Assembly (NCBI RefSeq): GCF_900116645.1
Contig: NZ_FPBO01000001.1
Location: 380,416-444,415, forward strand
Origin: Pseudoduganella namucuonensis
Lineage (GTDB): Bacteria; Pseudomonadota; Gammaproteobacteria; Burkholderiales; Burkholderiaceae_D
Length of the DNA stretch: 64,000 bases
Direction: 5' to 3'
Part shown: positions 30,860-37,588 of the stretch, in pieces
How positions within the stretch are numbered: the first letter of the stretch is position 1
Layout of the letters: each line of letters starts with the position of its first letter
The notes under the pieces: generated by a model
Database searches by the model: none
What the model saw: only the letters and a program-made list of their open reading frames with translations
What the model was told of the DNA's origin: nothing
Translations under genes and position numbers: made by a program

Positions 30860-31855
30860 ATGAAGTCCCCCATCATCGCCGCGGCCCTGCTGGCCGGCGC
30901 CATCCCGTTCGTCCATGCGCAATCGAGCGTCGTCCTGTACGGCGTCGCCGACGCGGGTCTTGTGTACGAAAGCGGCGGCAGCGCCGGACACGTCAACGCG
31001 GTCAGCAGCGGCGTCGCCTCGGGCAACCGCATCGGCTTCAAGGGAAAAGAGGACCTGGGCGGCGGCATGGCCGCCTTCTTCCAGCTTGAGAACGGCTACA
31101 ACATCGACACCGGAACGGCGGGGCAGGGCGGCTTGCTGTTCGGACGGCAAGCCTTCGTGGGCCTGTCCGGCGCGGCCGGCGCGGTGTCTCTGGGGCGACA
31201 GTATTCGCCGTACTACAAGGTGATGCGCGACGTGGTCGACCCGTTCGGCATCGGCTTGGCGGGCAATTCGCTCAACATCATGGTGGGCAATACGCGGGTG
31301 GACAACATGGTGGAGTACCAGAGTCCGCGCTACCTGGGCTGGTCGGTTGATGTCGCCTATGGGGCGGGCGAGGCGCCCGGTAATGGCGCGCGCAATCGCA
31401 GCCTGGGCACGGGGCTGGCCTATACGCAGGGCCGCTTCGGCGCCCACCTGGTGCACCATCGGCGCGAGAACGCCACCGCCAGCGACCACGCCAGCAACAC
31501 GCTGCTGGCCGTGAAGTACGACTTCGGCGTGGTTGTCGCCAGCCTGGCGCACGCACGCAACCAGGGCCTGGCCGGCGCCGACAGCCGCGACACGCTGCTG
31601 GGGCTGACCGTGCCGCTGGGCGGCGCGCACAAGGTGCTCGCCTCGGTGATCGTGCACCGCGACGGCGCACCCGCCGCGCGCGATGCGCGGCAATGGGCTG
31701 CGGCCTATCTGTACGGCCTGTCCAAGCGCACAGACCTGTATGCAGCCTACGGCCACATCGATAACAGTAACGGCGCCGCCTTCCGCGTTGGCAACGCCAC
31801 CGATGCTGGGTCGGGTGACACCGCCTTCAATCTGGGCGTGCGACATACCTTCTAA
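30860..31855 (+). CDS. Gram-negative general porin
   Basis: A 331-residue trimeric-type porin common in Betaproteobacteria. A signal peptide ends at FVHA-QSS. The mature start SSVVLYGVADAGLVYESG, then NRIGFKGKEDLGGGMAAFFQLE, then LFGRQAFVGL are the standard porin_4 motifs, and the last strand ends in F (NLGVRHTF). AGGAG lies before the ATG. It probably serves passive uptake of small anions or amino acids. Placement after aspA suggests aspartate-linked expression. Confidence 0.94.
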   Translation: MKSPIIAAALLAGAIPFVHAQSSVVLYGVADAGLVYESGGSAGHVNAVSSGVASGNRIGFKGKEDLGGGMAAFFQLENGYNIDTGTAGQGGLLFGRQAFVGLSGAAGAVSLGRQYSPYYKVMRDVVDPFGIGLAGNSLNIMVGNTRVDNMVEYQSPRYLGWSVDVAYGAGEAPGNGARNRSLGTGLAYTQGRFGAHLVHHRRENATASDHASNTLLAVKYDFGVVVASLAHARNQGLAGADSRDTLLGLTVPLGGAHKVLASVIVHRDGAPAARDARQWAAAYLYGLSKRTDLYAAYGHIDNSNGAAFRVGNATDAGSGDTAFNLGVRHTF

Positions 31856-31932
31856 AAAAACGGCCCGCACGGGTGTTGCCGTTGAGGTCTTTTTTCATGA
31901 CTTAAATGGCATAGCGCTCAGGTTTTCTTGAC

Positions 31933-31958
31933 GGCCCGATCGTGCTGATGATCGGGCC
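31933..31958 (+). terminator. Hairpin downstream of the porin
   Basis: GGCCCGAT and ATCGGGCC arms enclose a 10-base loop and are followed by ATTCCTTATTT. It lies 77 bases after the porin stop and is a plausible terminator. Confidence 0.6.
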
Positions 31959-32251
31959 ATTCCTTATTTAGCGGGACAAAGCGCCGGTCATGCAAACGCT
32001 GAGGGACTGCGGCCAGCATGCCAACTCCCCGGTGTGAATGTTGTCGCGCTTGATCGGATTCTGTCCTGCACTTCGTCCAGCAGCGTTGGTTTTGCTTCGG
32101 CTATGCCATCTCCAAGGTGCTGTTGGTCCTTAGGATTCGGGTGTGCTAAAGTGCGGTAACTCTTTGATAATGAAATAAAGGCACTGGTCCTCCATGCGGA
32201 ATCTCAAGACTTGGTCGGGAGAAGAGGTGGCGATTCGGGTGTCTACTTTAC
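31959..32251. other. Gene-free left border of the integron array
   Basis: About 290 bases with no convincing gene. No integrase and no complete attC site is visible. The composition becomes less GC-rich toward the array. A recombination-type heptamer, GTTGGGC, ends this stretch at 32252-32258. Whether this is a degraded attI or attC cannot be told. Confidence 0.5.
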
Positions 32252-32264
32252 GTTGGGCCCTTCA

Positions 32265-32540
32265 ATGAGCATTAACGAAGAACGAGCAATCTCAGTGGCT
32301 AGGAACTTTGCTGAAGCAGCGTACCTGGACTCGAAGTTTCAACTTCGCATCGGTGACGCGAGTGCTCGTTTCGAAAATGGTGGCTTCGGGCACGATGTTT
32401 TGGGCCTCGGCGTTGCTTACTGGTCGGTACTGTTCGATCTCGTCTCGCTTGACGAAAATGTTGCGGTGATAAACCCAGACCACGTCATCGTTTTGGTAGA
32501 CGCAGAAACTGAAAGGACCGTATGGTTCCCCGCAATGTAA
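32265..32540 (+). CDS. Hypothetical cassette protein
   Basis: A 91-residue protein starting six bases after the GTTGGGC core, the normal position of a cassette gene. It is acidic and contains AISVARNFAEAAYLDSKF and a C-terminal VIVLVDAETERTVWFP. Its stop lies one base before the attC at 32542. I recognise no domain. The compact cassette layout is the main support. Confidence 0.65.
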   Translation: MSINEERAISVARNFAEAAYLDSKFQLRIGDASARFENGGFGHDVLGLGVAYWSVLFDLVSLDENVAVINPDHVIVLVDAETERTVWFPAM

Positions 32541-32541
32541 A

Positions 32542-32599
32542 GCCCAACCTTTCATTCCAGCGAATCGCCTGCGGCGCCCGCTGAATTCTCACGTTGGGC
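32542..32599 (+). repeat. attC site
   Basis: GCCCAAC (32542-32548) pairs with GTTGGGC (32593-32599). Inside, TTCCAGCG and CGCTGAA provide the second imperfect arm with an unpaired base or two, as expected for the folded recombination substrate. Total 58 bases. Confidence 0.88.
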
Positions 32600-32613
32600 G
32601 GACTGGGCGCACC

Positions 32614-33195
32614 ATGACGCACGATACGAACGAAGTGCTCCACGCCGAGGCGGACGAATTGCTTCGGTCGGGCCTGTCGGACGCGCTTTCGCGCTATGGC
32701 GAAGCGTACCCGGTCGGGAGCTACGCGTTGGGCCTGATGACGTGGCGAGACCTCGACATTCACGTTGTCCGAGAGACCCCTGACTTAGAAGCGTTCTTTG
32801 CTCTTGGCGCGCGGATATCGTCGATCCTTAAGCCGCATCGCATGCATTTTCGTGACGAAAGGATCGTTGCGACCAAGGGATTGCCTCGTGGTTTGTATTG
32901 GGGCGTTTACCTCGGAGATGAACGCGCCGGTGCGTGGAAGATCGATGTTTGGGCCACCGACCGCACCGGGTTTGATTCGTCGCGTGAGTTTGCAGAGCGG
33001 ATAGCGGCGCGGTTGGATCCCGAGACCCGAGAAGCGATCCTGCTGATAAAAAGGGGGTGCTGGCGGCACCCGGAGTATCGGCGTGGATTCGGCAGCGCGG
33101 ACGTTTATGCTGCAGTGCTAGATCGCGGCATCCGCACTCCAGAGACTTTCTGGACAGACCTGCAAAGCGCGAAGGGCATACGCGCTTCGGAATAG
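32614..33195 (+). CDS. Nucleotidyltransferase-fold cassette protein
   Basis: A 193-residue protein with a GS-containing motif followed by a DxD-like pair (GSYALGLMTWRDLDIHV, residues about 36-52), as in nucleotidyltransferases of the Pol-beta superfamily. Later, WKIDVWA could supply the third carboxylate. No antibiotic-modifying subfamily can be assigned. It sits between two attC sites, so it is a mobile cassette gene. Confidence 0.7.
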   Translation: MTHDTNEVLHAEADELLRSGLSDALSRYGEAYPVGSYALGLMTWRDLDIHVVRETPDLEAFFALGARISSILKPHRMHFRDERIVATKGLPRGLYWGVYLGDERAGAWKIDVWATDRTGFDSSREFAERIAARLDPETREAILLIKRGCWRHPEYRRGFGSADVYAAVLDRGIRTPETFWTDLQSAKGIRASE

Positions 33196-33202
33196 GACGG
33201 CC

Positions 33203-33318
33203 GCCCAACTGATATGTGTTGACCTGTCAATCGTTGTTTGATGTTTTCATACAGCGTGTAGGTAGCAGAACGGAGCCGCTTTCCGACGGTTGATCAGTCT
33301 GATATGCGCGGGTTGGGT
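33203..33318 (+). repeat. Possible long attC site
   Basis: GCCCAAC (33203-33209) lies seven bases after the nucleotidyltransferase stop and could pair with GTTGGGT (33312-33318). The 116-base span is within the known range, but I cannot see strong inner arms. The left heptamer is convincing; the right end is uncertain. Confidence 0.45.
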
Positions 33319-33723
33319 ACCGCATGACAACCGATTCGTCGGGGAGCTGCCTCGCTCTAAGGTCGAGGATCATGTCGTTGCAGCTGACGAGCTTGTCGGT
33401 CGGCCTTTGGCCTCCCTCTGGCGCTCTCAGCTGAACGCCGGTACGTTGACGTCTGGTCTACCGCTGAACGCTGGTCGTTGCTCAGAGCTTGGCGTAGCCG
33501 GTGGTAAATCTTGCTCTGCGGCTTCGAAAATGTCTTGGCCTGTGGTATCTTTCTTAGCAATGGTTTCGGTTGGCGTTTTGCCCCAGGCATGCGAGTTTCG
33601 CGGCTCCCGCCCCTTTCCTCTACCGTGGCGGCATTTTGTGTCCGGTCTCGCTTCGCTCTTGGTGGCGCCGCACTTGGCCTTGGCGTTCGGGCTCAGGTTC
33701 ACTTTTGGGCAGCGGTGGTTCCG
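33319..33723. other. Cassette interval without a recognised gene
   Basis: About 400 bases with open frames on both strands, none with a good ribosome-binding site or recognisable domain. A near-direct repeat, GCTGAACGC-GGT, occurs twice about 40 bases apart (near 33428 and 33463). It may be a gene-less or decayed cassette. Confidence 0.4.
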
Positions 33724-33814
33724 TGCCAACCCAGCATTCGAACGGACTTGCCGGAAACTACGCGGTCCAAGTTTTAATTTCCGGGCGGCCAGCCGCTCAC
33801 TTTGCACGTTGGGC
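33724..33814 (+). repeat. Probable attC site with degenerate left heptamer
   Basis: The right core GTTGGGC (33808-33814), preceded by TTTGCAC, is typical. The left end TGCCAAC (33724-33730) deviates at two positions. Internal GC-rich arms (TTGCCGG with CCGGGCGG) are present. Length 91 bases. Confidence 0.6.
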
Positions 33815-33816
33815 AT

Positions 33817-34104
33817 ATGAGACCGGTCCGCATACGCACGGGTGTCGAAGAGGGACGGTGGCTTGTACGTGCGCTTGCTGCGCTTGCGTTGGTGCCAGCC
33901 GGCTTCGCCATCTATGAGTGGTTTTCTCCTTCGGCCCCTCCATTCAAAGGGCGTTTGGCGTGGTTGGTTGAAGGCGTTTTTGCTTTGGCTGGTTCGACAG
34001 GCATTGCCTTCCTTTGGGCGATGGCAGCGTTAACGCTGGTGGTAGCCGCAAGGTTTGTATGGCGCCGCACCCCAAAGGGGCCGACCGACAGTTGGCTATG
34101 CTAG
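33817..34104 (+). CDS. Small membrane protein (cassette gene)
   Basis: A 95-residue protein beginning two bases after the GTTGGGC core at 33808, with two predicted membrane helices (about 18-40 and 55-85) and a basic C-terminus. It is followed by a good attC. No family recognised. The start at 33817 puts the ATG in the usual cassette position; an in-frame start at 33802 would lie inside the attC. Confidence 0.6.
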   Translation: MRPVRIRTGVEEGRWLVRALAALALVPAGFAIYEWFSPSAPPFKGRLAWLVEGVFALAGSTGIAFLWAMAALTLVVAARFVWRRTPKGPTDSWLC

Positions 34105-34114
34105 AAGCCTGGCT

Positions 34115-34179
34115 GCCCAACCTCGCATTCCACCGGACCCGCGCAAAAACCGCGCGGCCCGGCGAAACTCACGTTGGGA
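34115..34179 (+). repeat. attC site
   Basis: GCCCAAC (34115-34121) pairs with GTTGGGA (34173-34179; last base off consensus). Inner arms CCACCGG and CCGGCG plus a central GCGC-rich hairpin are present. Length 65 bases, 10 bases after the membrane-protein gene. Confidence 0.78.
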
Positions 34180-34197
34180 CGGGTAAAAATAGCTCGT

Positions 34198-34485
34198 ATG
34201 GATAATGCAGACCGCAATCGCAAGCGTGCTTGGAAAAACGAACAGCGGACTTTGGCACGCTCGGCATTTCCACTTCCAAGTGAAGCGCTGGAGCAGCTTT
34301 TTACCGCATTAGATTCCTCCTTGGAACAGAGTGGCTGCGACCACACGTTACGCTTCACCGACCAGTGGCTGGCCGCGAATGTCTCCGACCGTGAACCGAC
34401 GATTGCTTGGCTCAAGAGTCATGGTGGGTTTTGTGATTGTGAAGTGATCGCCAACGTCTGTGATCACTGGGCGCAAAATCGATGA
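34198..34485 (+). CDS. DUF2695 family protein (cassette gene)
   Basis: A 95-residue protein. The C-terminal half carries the DUF2695 pattern: LFTALDSSLEQSGCDHTLR, then a W, then AWLKSHGGFCDCEVIANV with its conserved cysteine pair. The N-terminus is basic (RNRKRAWKNEQR). Function unknown. It lies between the attC sites at 34115 and 34502. Confidence 0.78.
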   Translation: MDNADRNRKRAWKNEQRTLARSAFPLPSEALEQLFTALDSSLEQSGCDHTLRFTDQWLAANVSDREPTIAWLKSHGGFCDCEVIANVCDHWAQNR

Positions 34486-34501
34486 ACGCTAAGCTTTTAC
34501 G

Positions 34502-34558
34502 GTCCAACCAAGCATTGCAGCCGACGCCTACGGCGCGGCTGAATTTTTCCCGTTAGGC
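34502..34558 (+). repeat. attC site
   Basis: GTCCAAC (34502-34508) pairs with GTTAGGC (34552-34558). Inner arms GCAGCCG and CGGCTGAA and a central GACGCC-TA-CGGCGC hairpin make this the clearest attC in the array. Length 57 bases. Confidence 0.9.
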
Positions 34559-34563
34559 CCTCT

Positions 34564-34992
34564 ATGCTTGTACGTCCCTACGAAGAATCTGATCAGTCGA
34601 GAGTGATCGCGCTCTGGCGTGATTGCGGCCTTACACGTCCATGGAACGACCCCTCCAAAGACATTGCCAGAAAGCTGAATGTCCAGCGAGAGTTGTTCTT
34701 GGTCGGAGTCGTTGAAGGCAGGCTCGTAGCCACGGCCATGGCGGGTTTCGACGGCCATCGCGGCTGGATCAACTATCTCGCGGTAGCTCCCGACCACCGA
34801 GCCCAGGGCCACGCTTCAGCGTTGATGAGCCACATAGAAGCGCTGTTGGTCGAAGCTGGCTGCCCCAAGATCAACCTTCAGGTCCGGTCTTCAAACGCGG
34901 AAGCGATAGAGTTCTATCGCCGCATAGGCTATGCACAAGACGATGTTGTGAGCTATGGCAAGCGTCTTATTCCCGATACTCCAGCGGCCTAA
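34564..34992 (+). CDS. GNAT acetyltransferase (YpeA-like, cassette gene)
   Basis: A 142-residue acetyltransferase starting six bases after the attC core. Motif A is visible (INYLAVAPDHRAQGHASALM, acetyl-CoA binding) and the C-terminus has NAEAIEFYRRIGYAQDDVVSYGKRL, matching the YpeA group. Such genes are common integron cargo. Its stop overlaps a left attC heptamer, GCCTAAC (34987-34993), whose partner is missing. Confidence 0.88.
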   Translation: MLVRPYEESDQSRVIALWRDCGLTRPWNDPSKDIARKLNVQRELFLVGVVEGRLVATAMAGFDGHRGWINYLAVAPDHRAQGHASALMSHIEALLVEAGCPKINLQVRSSNAEAIEFYRRIGYAQDDVVSYGKRLIPDTPAA

Positions 34993-35062
34993 CCGATCCA
35001 TCAAGCGGACGGCCACATGCGGCAAATACAAGCACCAGCGGTGAAGTGAGGAGAGGAAATAT

Positions 35063-35497
35063 ATGACGCTCAAACGGATGGACAACGTCCTCATCGTCGT
35101 AGACGATCTCGAAGCCGTCAAGGCTTTCTTCATCGAACTGGGCCTCACGCTCGAGGGTGAAACGACAGTCGAAGGGCCTTTGATCGGCAAACTGGTCGGG
35201 CTCGAGCGTGTCCGCTCCACCATCGCGATGATGCGGACTCCCGATGGGCAGGGTATTGAGCTGGACAAGTTCCACACGCCCAACGCGATCAGGTATGGTC
35301 CTGTGGACGCACCGGTGAACACGCTGGGCTTCCGTCGCGTCATGTTCTCCGTTGAAGACATCGACGCTGTCGTTGCGCGCATGCGCGCTCATGGGGCCGA
35401 GCTTATTGGCGAAATGCAGTACGGGACCACGTACCGCCTGGCCTACATCCGCGGGCCTGAAGGCATCATTGTCGCGCTTGCCGAGCAGCTCGGCTGA
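35063..35497 (+). CDS. VOC/glyoxalase-family protein
   Basis: A 144-residue VOC-fold protein with GAGGAG nine bases upstream. The two repeats read LKRMDNVLIVVDDLEAVKAFF and LGFRRVMFSVEDIDAVVARM, ending YIRGPEGIIVALAEQ. The metal-ligand pattern resembles bleomycin-resistance/dioxygenase-like proteins. It directly follows the orphan attC half and is probably also array cargo. No specific substrate can be named. Confidence 0.85.
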   Translation: MTLKRMDNVLIVVDDLEAVKAFFIELGLTLEGETTVEGPLIGKLVGLERVRSTIAMMRTPDGQGIELDKFHTPNAIRYGPVDAPVNTLGFRRVMFSVEDIDAVVARMRAHGAELIGEMQYGTTYRLAYIRGPEGIIVALAEQLG

Positions 35498-35727
35498 TGC
35501 GTGCCTCGCATATAACAGGTTCTAGTTCGTGTGATGCTCGGATGGCGAACCTACGATGAGGGAGGCTTTGCTGCGTTCATGTGCGCGTGGGGGCCTCTGT
35601 CCTTCCCGCGATTGTTGTCAGTCGCCGAATCCTGCGAGCGGGAGGGATCAATCCGGATGCGTAGCTCGAACTTTCCTTTCCGAGGCCGCCTTCGGAGCCT
35701 GTCACTGGATTTGATCGCTTAGTTCGC

Positions 35728-35756
35728 TTGTTGCGTGATGCGCAACATGCTACAGT
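35728..35756 (+). promoter_or_regulatory. higBA promoter with embedded operator
   Basis: TTGTTG (35728-35733) and TACAGT (35751-35756) are spaced by 17 bases. The inverted repeat GTTGCG-N5-CGCAAC (35730-35746) overlaps the -35 box and spacer, as expected for antitoxin repression. The toxin ATG starts only seven bases after the -10 box. Confidence 0.6.
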
Positions 35757-35762
35757 GATTGC

Positions 35763-36041
35763 ATGATCAAATCGTTTCGACACAAAGGTTTGCGGCGACT
35801 TTTTGAAACGGGCAACTCCTCAGGTGTGCAAGCCAGTCATGCCAAACGGTTGCGGATGCAACTGGCGGCTTTGGATACCGCCCAAACCATCGAGGATATG
35901 GACATTCCAGGGTTTCGTCTTCACGCGCTCAAAGGCGAGATGTACGGGCGGTGGTCCATTGCTGTCAACGGTAACTGGCGGATTACATTTGAGTTCCTTG
36001 ATGGTGACGCCTACGTCTTGGACTATGAGGACTATCACTAA
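35763..36041 (+). CDS. higB: HigB-type RelE-superfamily toxin
   Basis: A 92-residue toxin of the HigB/plasmid-killer group, expected to cleave mRNA at the ribosome. It shows MIKSFRHKGLRRLFETG at the start, LKGEMYGRWSIAVNGNWRITFEF in the core and a C-terminal YVLDYEDYH. There is no Shine-Dalgarno sequence before the ATG and the -10 box is seven bases away, so translation may be leaderless. The stop overlaps the antitoxin start by one base (TAATG). Confidence 0.92.
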   Translation: MIKSFRHKGLRRLFETGNSSGVQASHAKRLRMQLAALDTAQTIEDMDIPGFRLHALKGEMYGRWSIAVNGNWRITFEFLDGDAYVLDYEDYH

Positions 36042-36334
36042 TGACTATGCACAACCCTCCCCATCCCGGTGAGTTCATCACCGAGATTTACTTGGAGCCC
36101 AACGGCGTCAGTGGGCGCGAGCTTGCGCACAAGCTTGATGTCGCGCCGTCGACGCTCAGCCGAGTCCTCAAGGGTTCCAGCCGCGTTACTCCAGAAATGG
36201 CGCTCCGGCTGTCCAAGGCGATTGGACGCTCCCCTGAGAGTTGGCTTGCAATGCAGGATGCACATGACCTGTGGATCGCTCGCCAGCAGGTTAACCTCCG
36301 TGGGGTTGGCAAACTCAAACTTACCGCTACCTGA
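36041..36334 (+). CDS. higA: HigA-type antitoxin
   Basis: A 97-residue Xre/HigA antitoxin. It begins HNPPHPGEFITEIYLEPNGVS, the hallmark HigA N-terminus, followed by the helix-turn-helix AHKLDVAPSTLSRVLKGSSRVTPEMALRL and LGRSPESWLAMQ-like residues. It should neutralise HigB and repress the operon through the inverted repeat at 35730-35746. Toxin first, antitoxin second is the usual hig order. Confidence 0.94.
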   Translation: MTMHNPPHPGEFITEIYLEPNGVSGRELAHKLDVAPSTLSRVLKGSSRVTPEMALRLSKAIGRSPESWLAMQDAHDLWIARQQVNLRGVGKLKLTAT

Positions 36335-36467
36335 CGATGAAGGTTCGATCGCGCGAGCAAGAGCGAACAACGATCTGAACCGTTTGTTGGTTGAGCCCGG
36401 CCCCCGAGCCTTGTGCGGGCGCGTGGTGCCGCCGTCGTTTTTTTGCAGAGCTGAAAAGGAGTCAAAG

Positions 36468-36650
36468 ATGCCCTCTGAAATGCAAAAAATTCCACCCGAC
36501 TTGCTTACCTCCTTGAAGCAAATGAAACGCGGCGAAGCTGCACGAACGGCCAAGGTCCAGCGTCCCGCAACTGCCGGAGCCGGAGCCCGTGTGAATTGTC
36601 CTGCCAGTGACATCCCTCAGGGCCGCTCTTCACGGCGTCGGAATCAGTAA
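36468..36650 (+). CDS. Possible small basic protein
   Basis: A 60-codon frame with a very good ribosome-binding site (AAAAGGAG, six bases before the ATG). The peptide starts MPSEMQKIPPDLLTSLKQM and ends in an arginine-rich tail (GRSSRRRNQ). No domain is recognised. It overlaps the convergent binding-protein gene by seven bases. The gap from higA (36335-36467) holds nothing recognisable. Confidence 0.4.
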   Translation: MPSEMQKIPPDLLTSLKQMKRGEAARTAKVQRPATAGAGARVNCPASDIPQGRSSRRRNQ

Positions 36651-37525
36651 TTGGCCTGATTGTTCGGCGCCTTCAACAACTTCCTCAGCGTCTCGCCCAT
36701 CGGGAACTTCAGCGTGGGAGTCACAAACCACTTCGCGTAGATCCGCTCGAATTCGCCGCTGGCGGCCAGGCCCGCCAAGGTCTGGTTGGCGATGGCGTGC
36801 AGCCGCGCGTCCTGCCTCCGCATCATGATGCCCAGCGGGTCGACCGAGATCGGCTCGCCCACCACCGCGTAGTCCTGCGGACGGGTGGACCTAGCGATGT
36901 ACTGCGCGAACTGGATGTCGTCGCTGACAAAAGCGGCCACCCGCCCGGCCTCCAGCGCCTGGAAGCCCTCGGCGAAGTCCTTCACCCGCACGTACTGGAT
37001 GTTCAGTCCCTTCTCCACATCGATTTTGCTCAGCAGCGGCGCCACGCTGGCCCCCTGGGCGATCGCCACGCGCTGCCCCTTCAGGCCGTCGATACCCTTG
37101 ATGGGGGAGGCGGCCAGCGTCAGGATGCGGCTGGATGTGACGAAGATGGTGTTGGCGAAGGTCACCTGCGCCGAGCGCTCGCGGGTGTTGGTGGTGGAGC
37201 CGCATTCGAGGTCGATCTCGCCATCGAGCAGCTTCTGGATACGGTCGCTGGACTTGACCTCCACGTGGCGGACCTTGATGTCGGCCAGCCCCAGTTCCTT
37301 GCGCACGTTGTCGATGATGCGCGCGCACAGGTCCAGCGTGTAGCCGGCCGGGGTGCCCGCGCGGTCGCGCATGGAAAACGGCACGGACGCGGGCCGGTAG
37401 CCGACCGCGATGACACCGCTGGCCTTGATTTTCTGGAGGGTGCCGGCCGGCTCCTCGGCATGGGCGGCGGCAGCGGCCGCGATGCACAGGACGCAGGCCA
37501 ACGATAGTTTGTTCAGTAAAGGCAT
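36644..37525 (-). CDS. Amino-acid ABC transporter substrate-binding protein
   Basis: A 293-residue periplasmic binding protein (SBP_bac_3, GltI-like). The signal peptide ends AAHA-EEP. Family motifs are VGYRPASVPFSMRD, the arginine-containing DIECGSTTNT-like block (DLECGSTTNTRERS) and GTRVAIAQGAS-like residues. Such proteins bind glutamate/aspartate. No ABC permease or ATPase is next to it, so it must work with components encoded elsewhere or as an orphan. It follows the symporter gene on the same strand after a short GC-rich gap. Confidence 0.88.
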   Translation of the reverse strand: MPLLNKLSLACVLCIAAAAAAHAEEPAGTLQKIKASGVIAVGYRPASVPFSMRDRAGTPAGYTLDLCARIIDNVRKELGLADIKVRHVEVKSSDRIQKLLDGEIDLECGSTTNTRERSAQVTFANTIFVTSSRILTLAASPIKGIDGLKGQRVAIAQGASVAPLLSKIDVEKGLNIQYVRVKDFAEGFQALEAGRVAAFVSDDIQFAQYIARSTRPQDYAVVGEPISVDPLGIMMRRQDARLHAIANQTLAGLAASGEFERIYAKWFVTPTLKFPMGETLRKLLKAPNNQANY

Positions 37526-37588
37526 GATGTACTCCGGACGTGAAAACGCCGGCGGGGACGGCCCGGCCGGCGCGGGTGGATGCGGGAA

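Larger units (their letters stand above)
32252..34993. mobile_element. Integron cassette array lacking a visible integrase (CALIN-like)
   Basis: Repeated pairs of RYYYAAC and GTTRRRY heptamers with imperfect internal inverted repeats mark attC sites after most short genes. The genes are small, on the same strand and tightly packed against the GTTRRRY core. They are functionally unrelated and less GC-rich than the surrounding chromosome. No tyrosine integrase gene of the IntI type is present anywhere in the window. Individual sites are listed separately. Two central sites are clear (32542-32599 and 34502-34558), one is good (34115-34179), and two are weaker. Confidence 0.82.

Noticed and set aside
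31856..32251. Search for an integron integrase or attI next to the array
   Set aside because: No tyrosine-recombinase motifs or suitable open frame are visible. Only a single GTTGGGC core is present, so attI is not claimed.
33290..33820. A 176-codon plus-strand frame inside the cassette array
   Set aside because: No ribosome-binding site and no family resemblance, it runs through the attC at 33724-33814 and its composition is unlike protein-coding sequence.
35498..35727. Possible further attC between the VOC gene and higB
   Set aside because: ATATAAC near 35511 resembles a left core but is off consensus and no GTTRRRY partner follows within a plausible distance.
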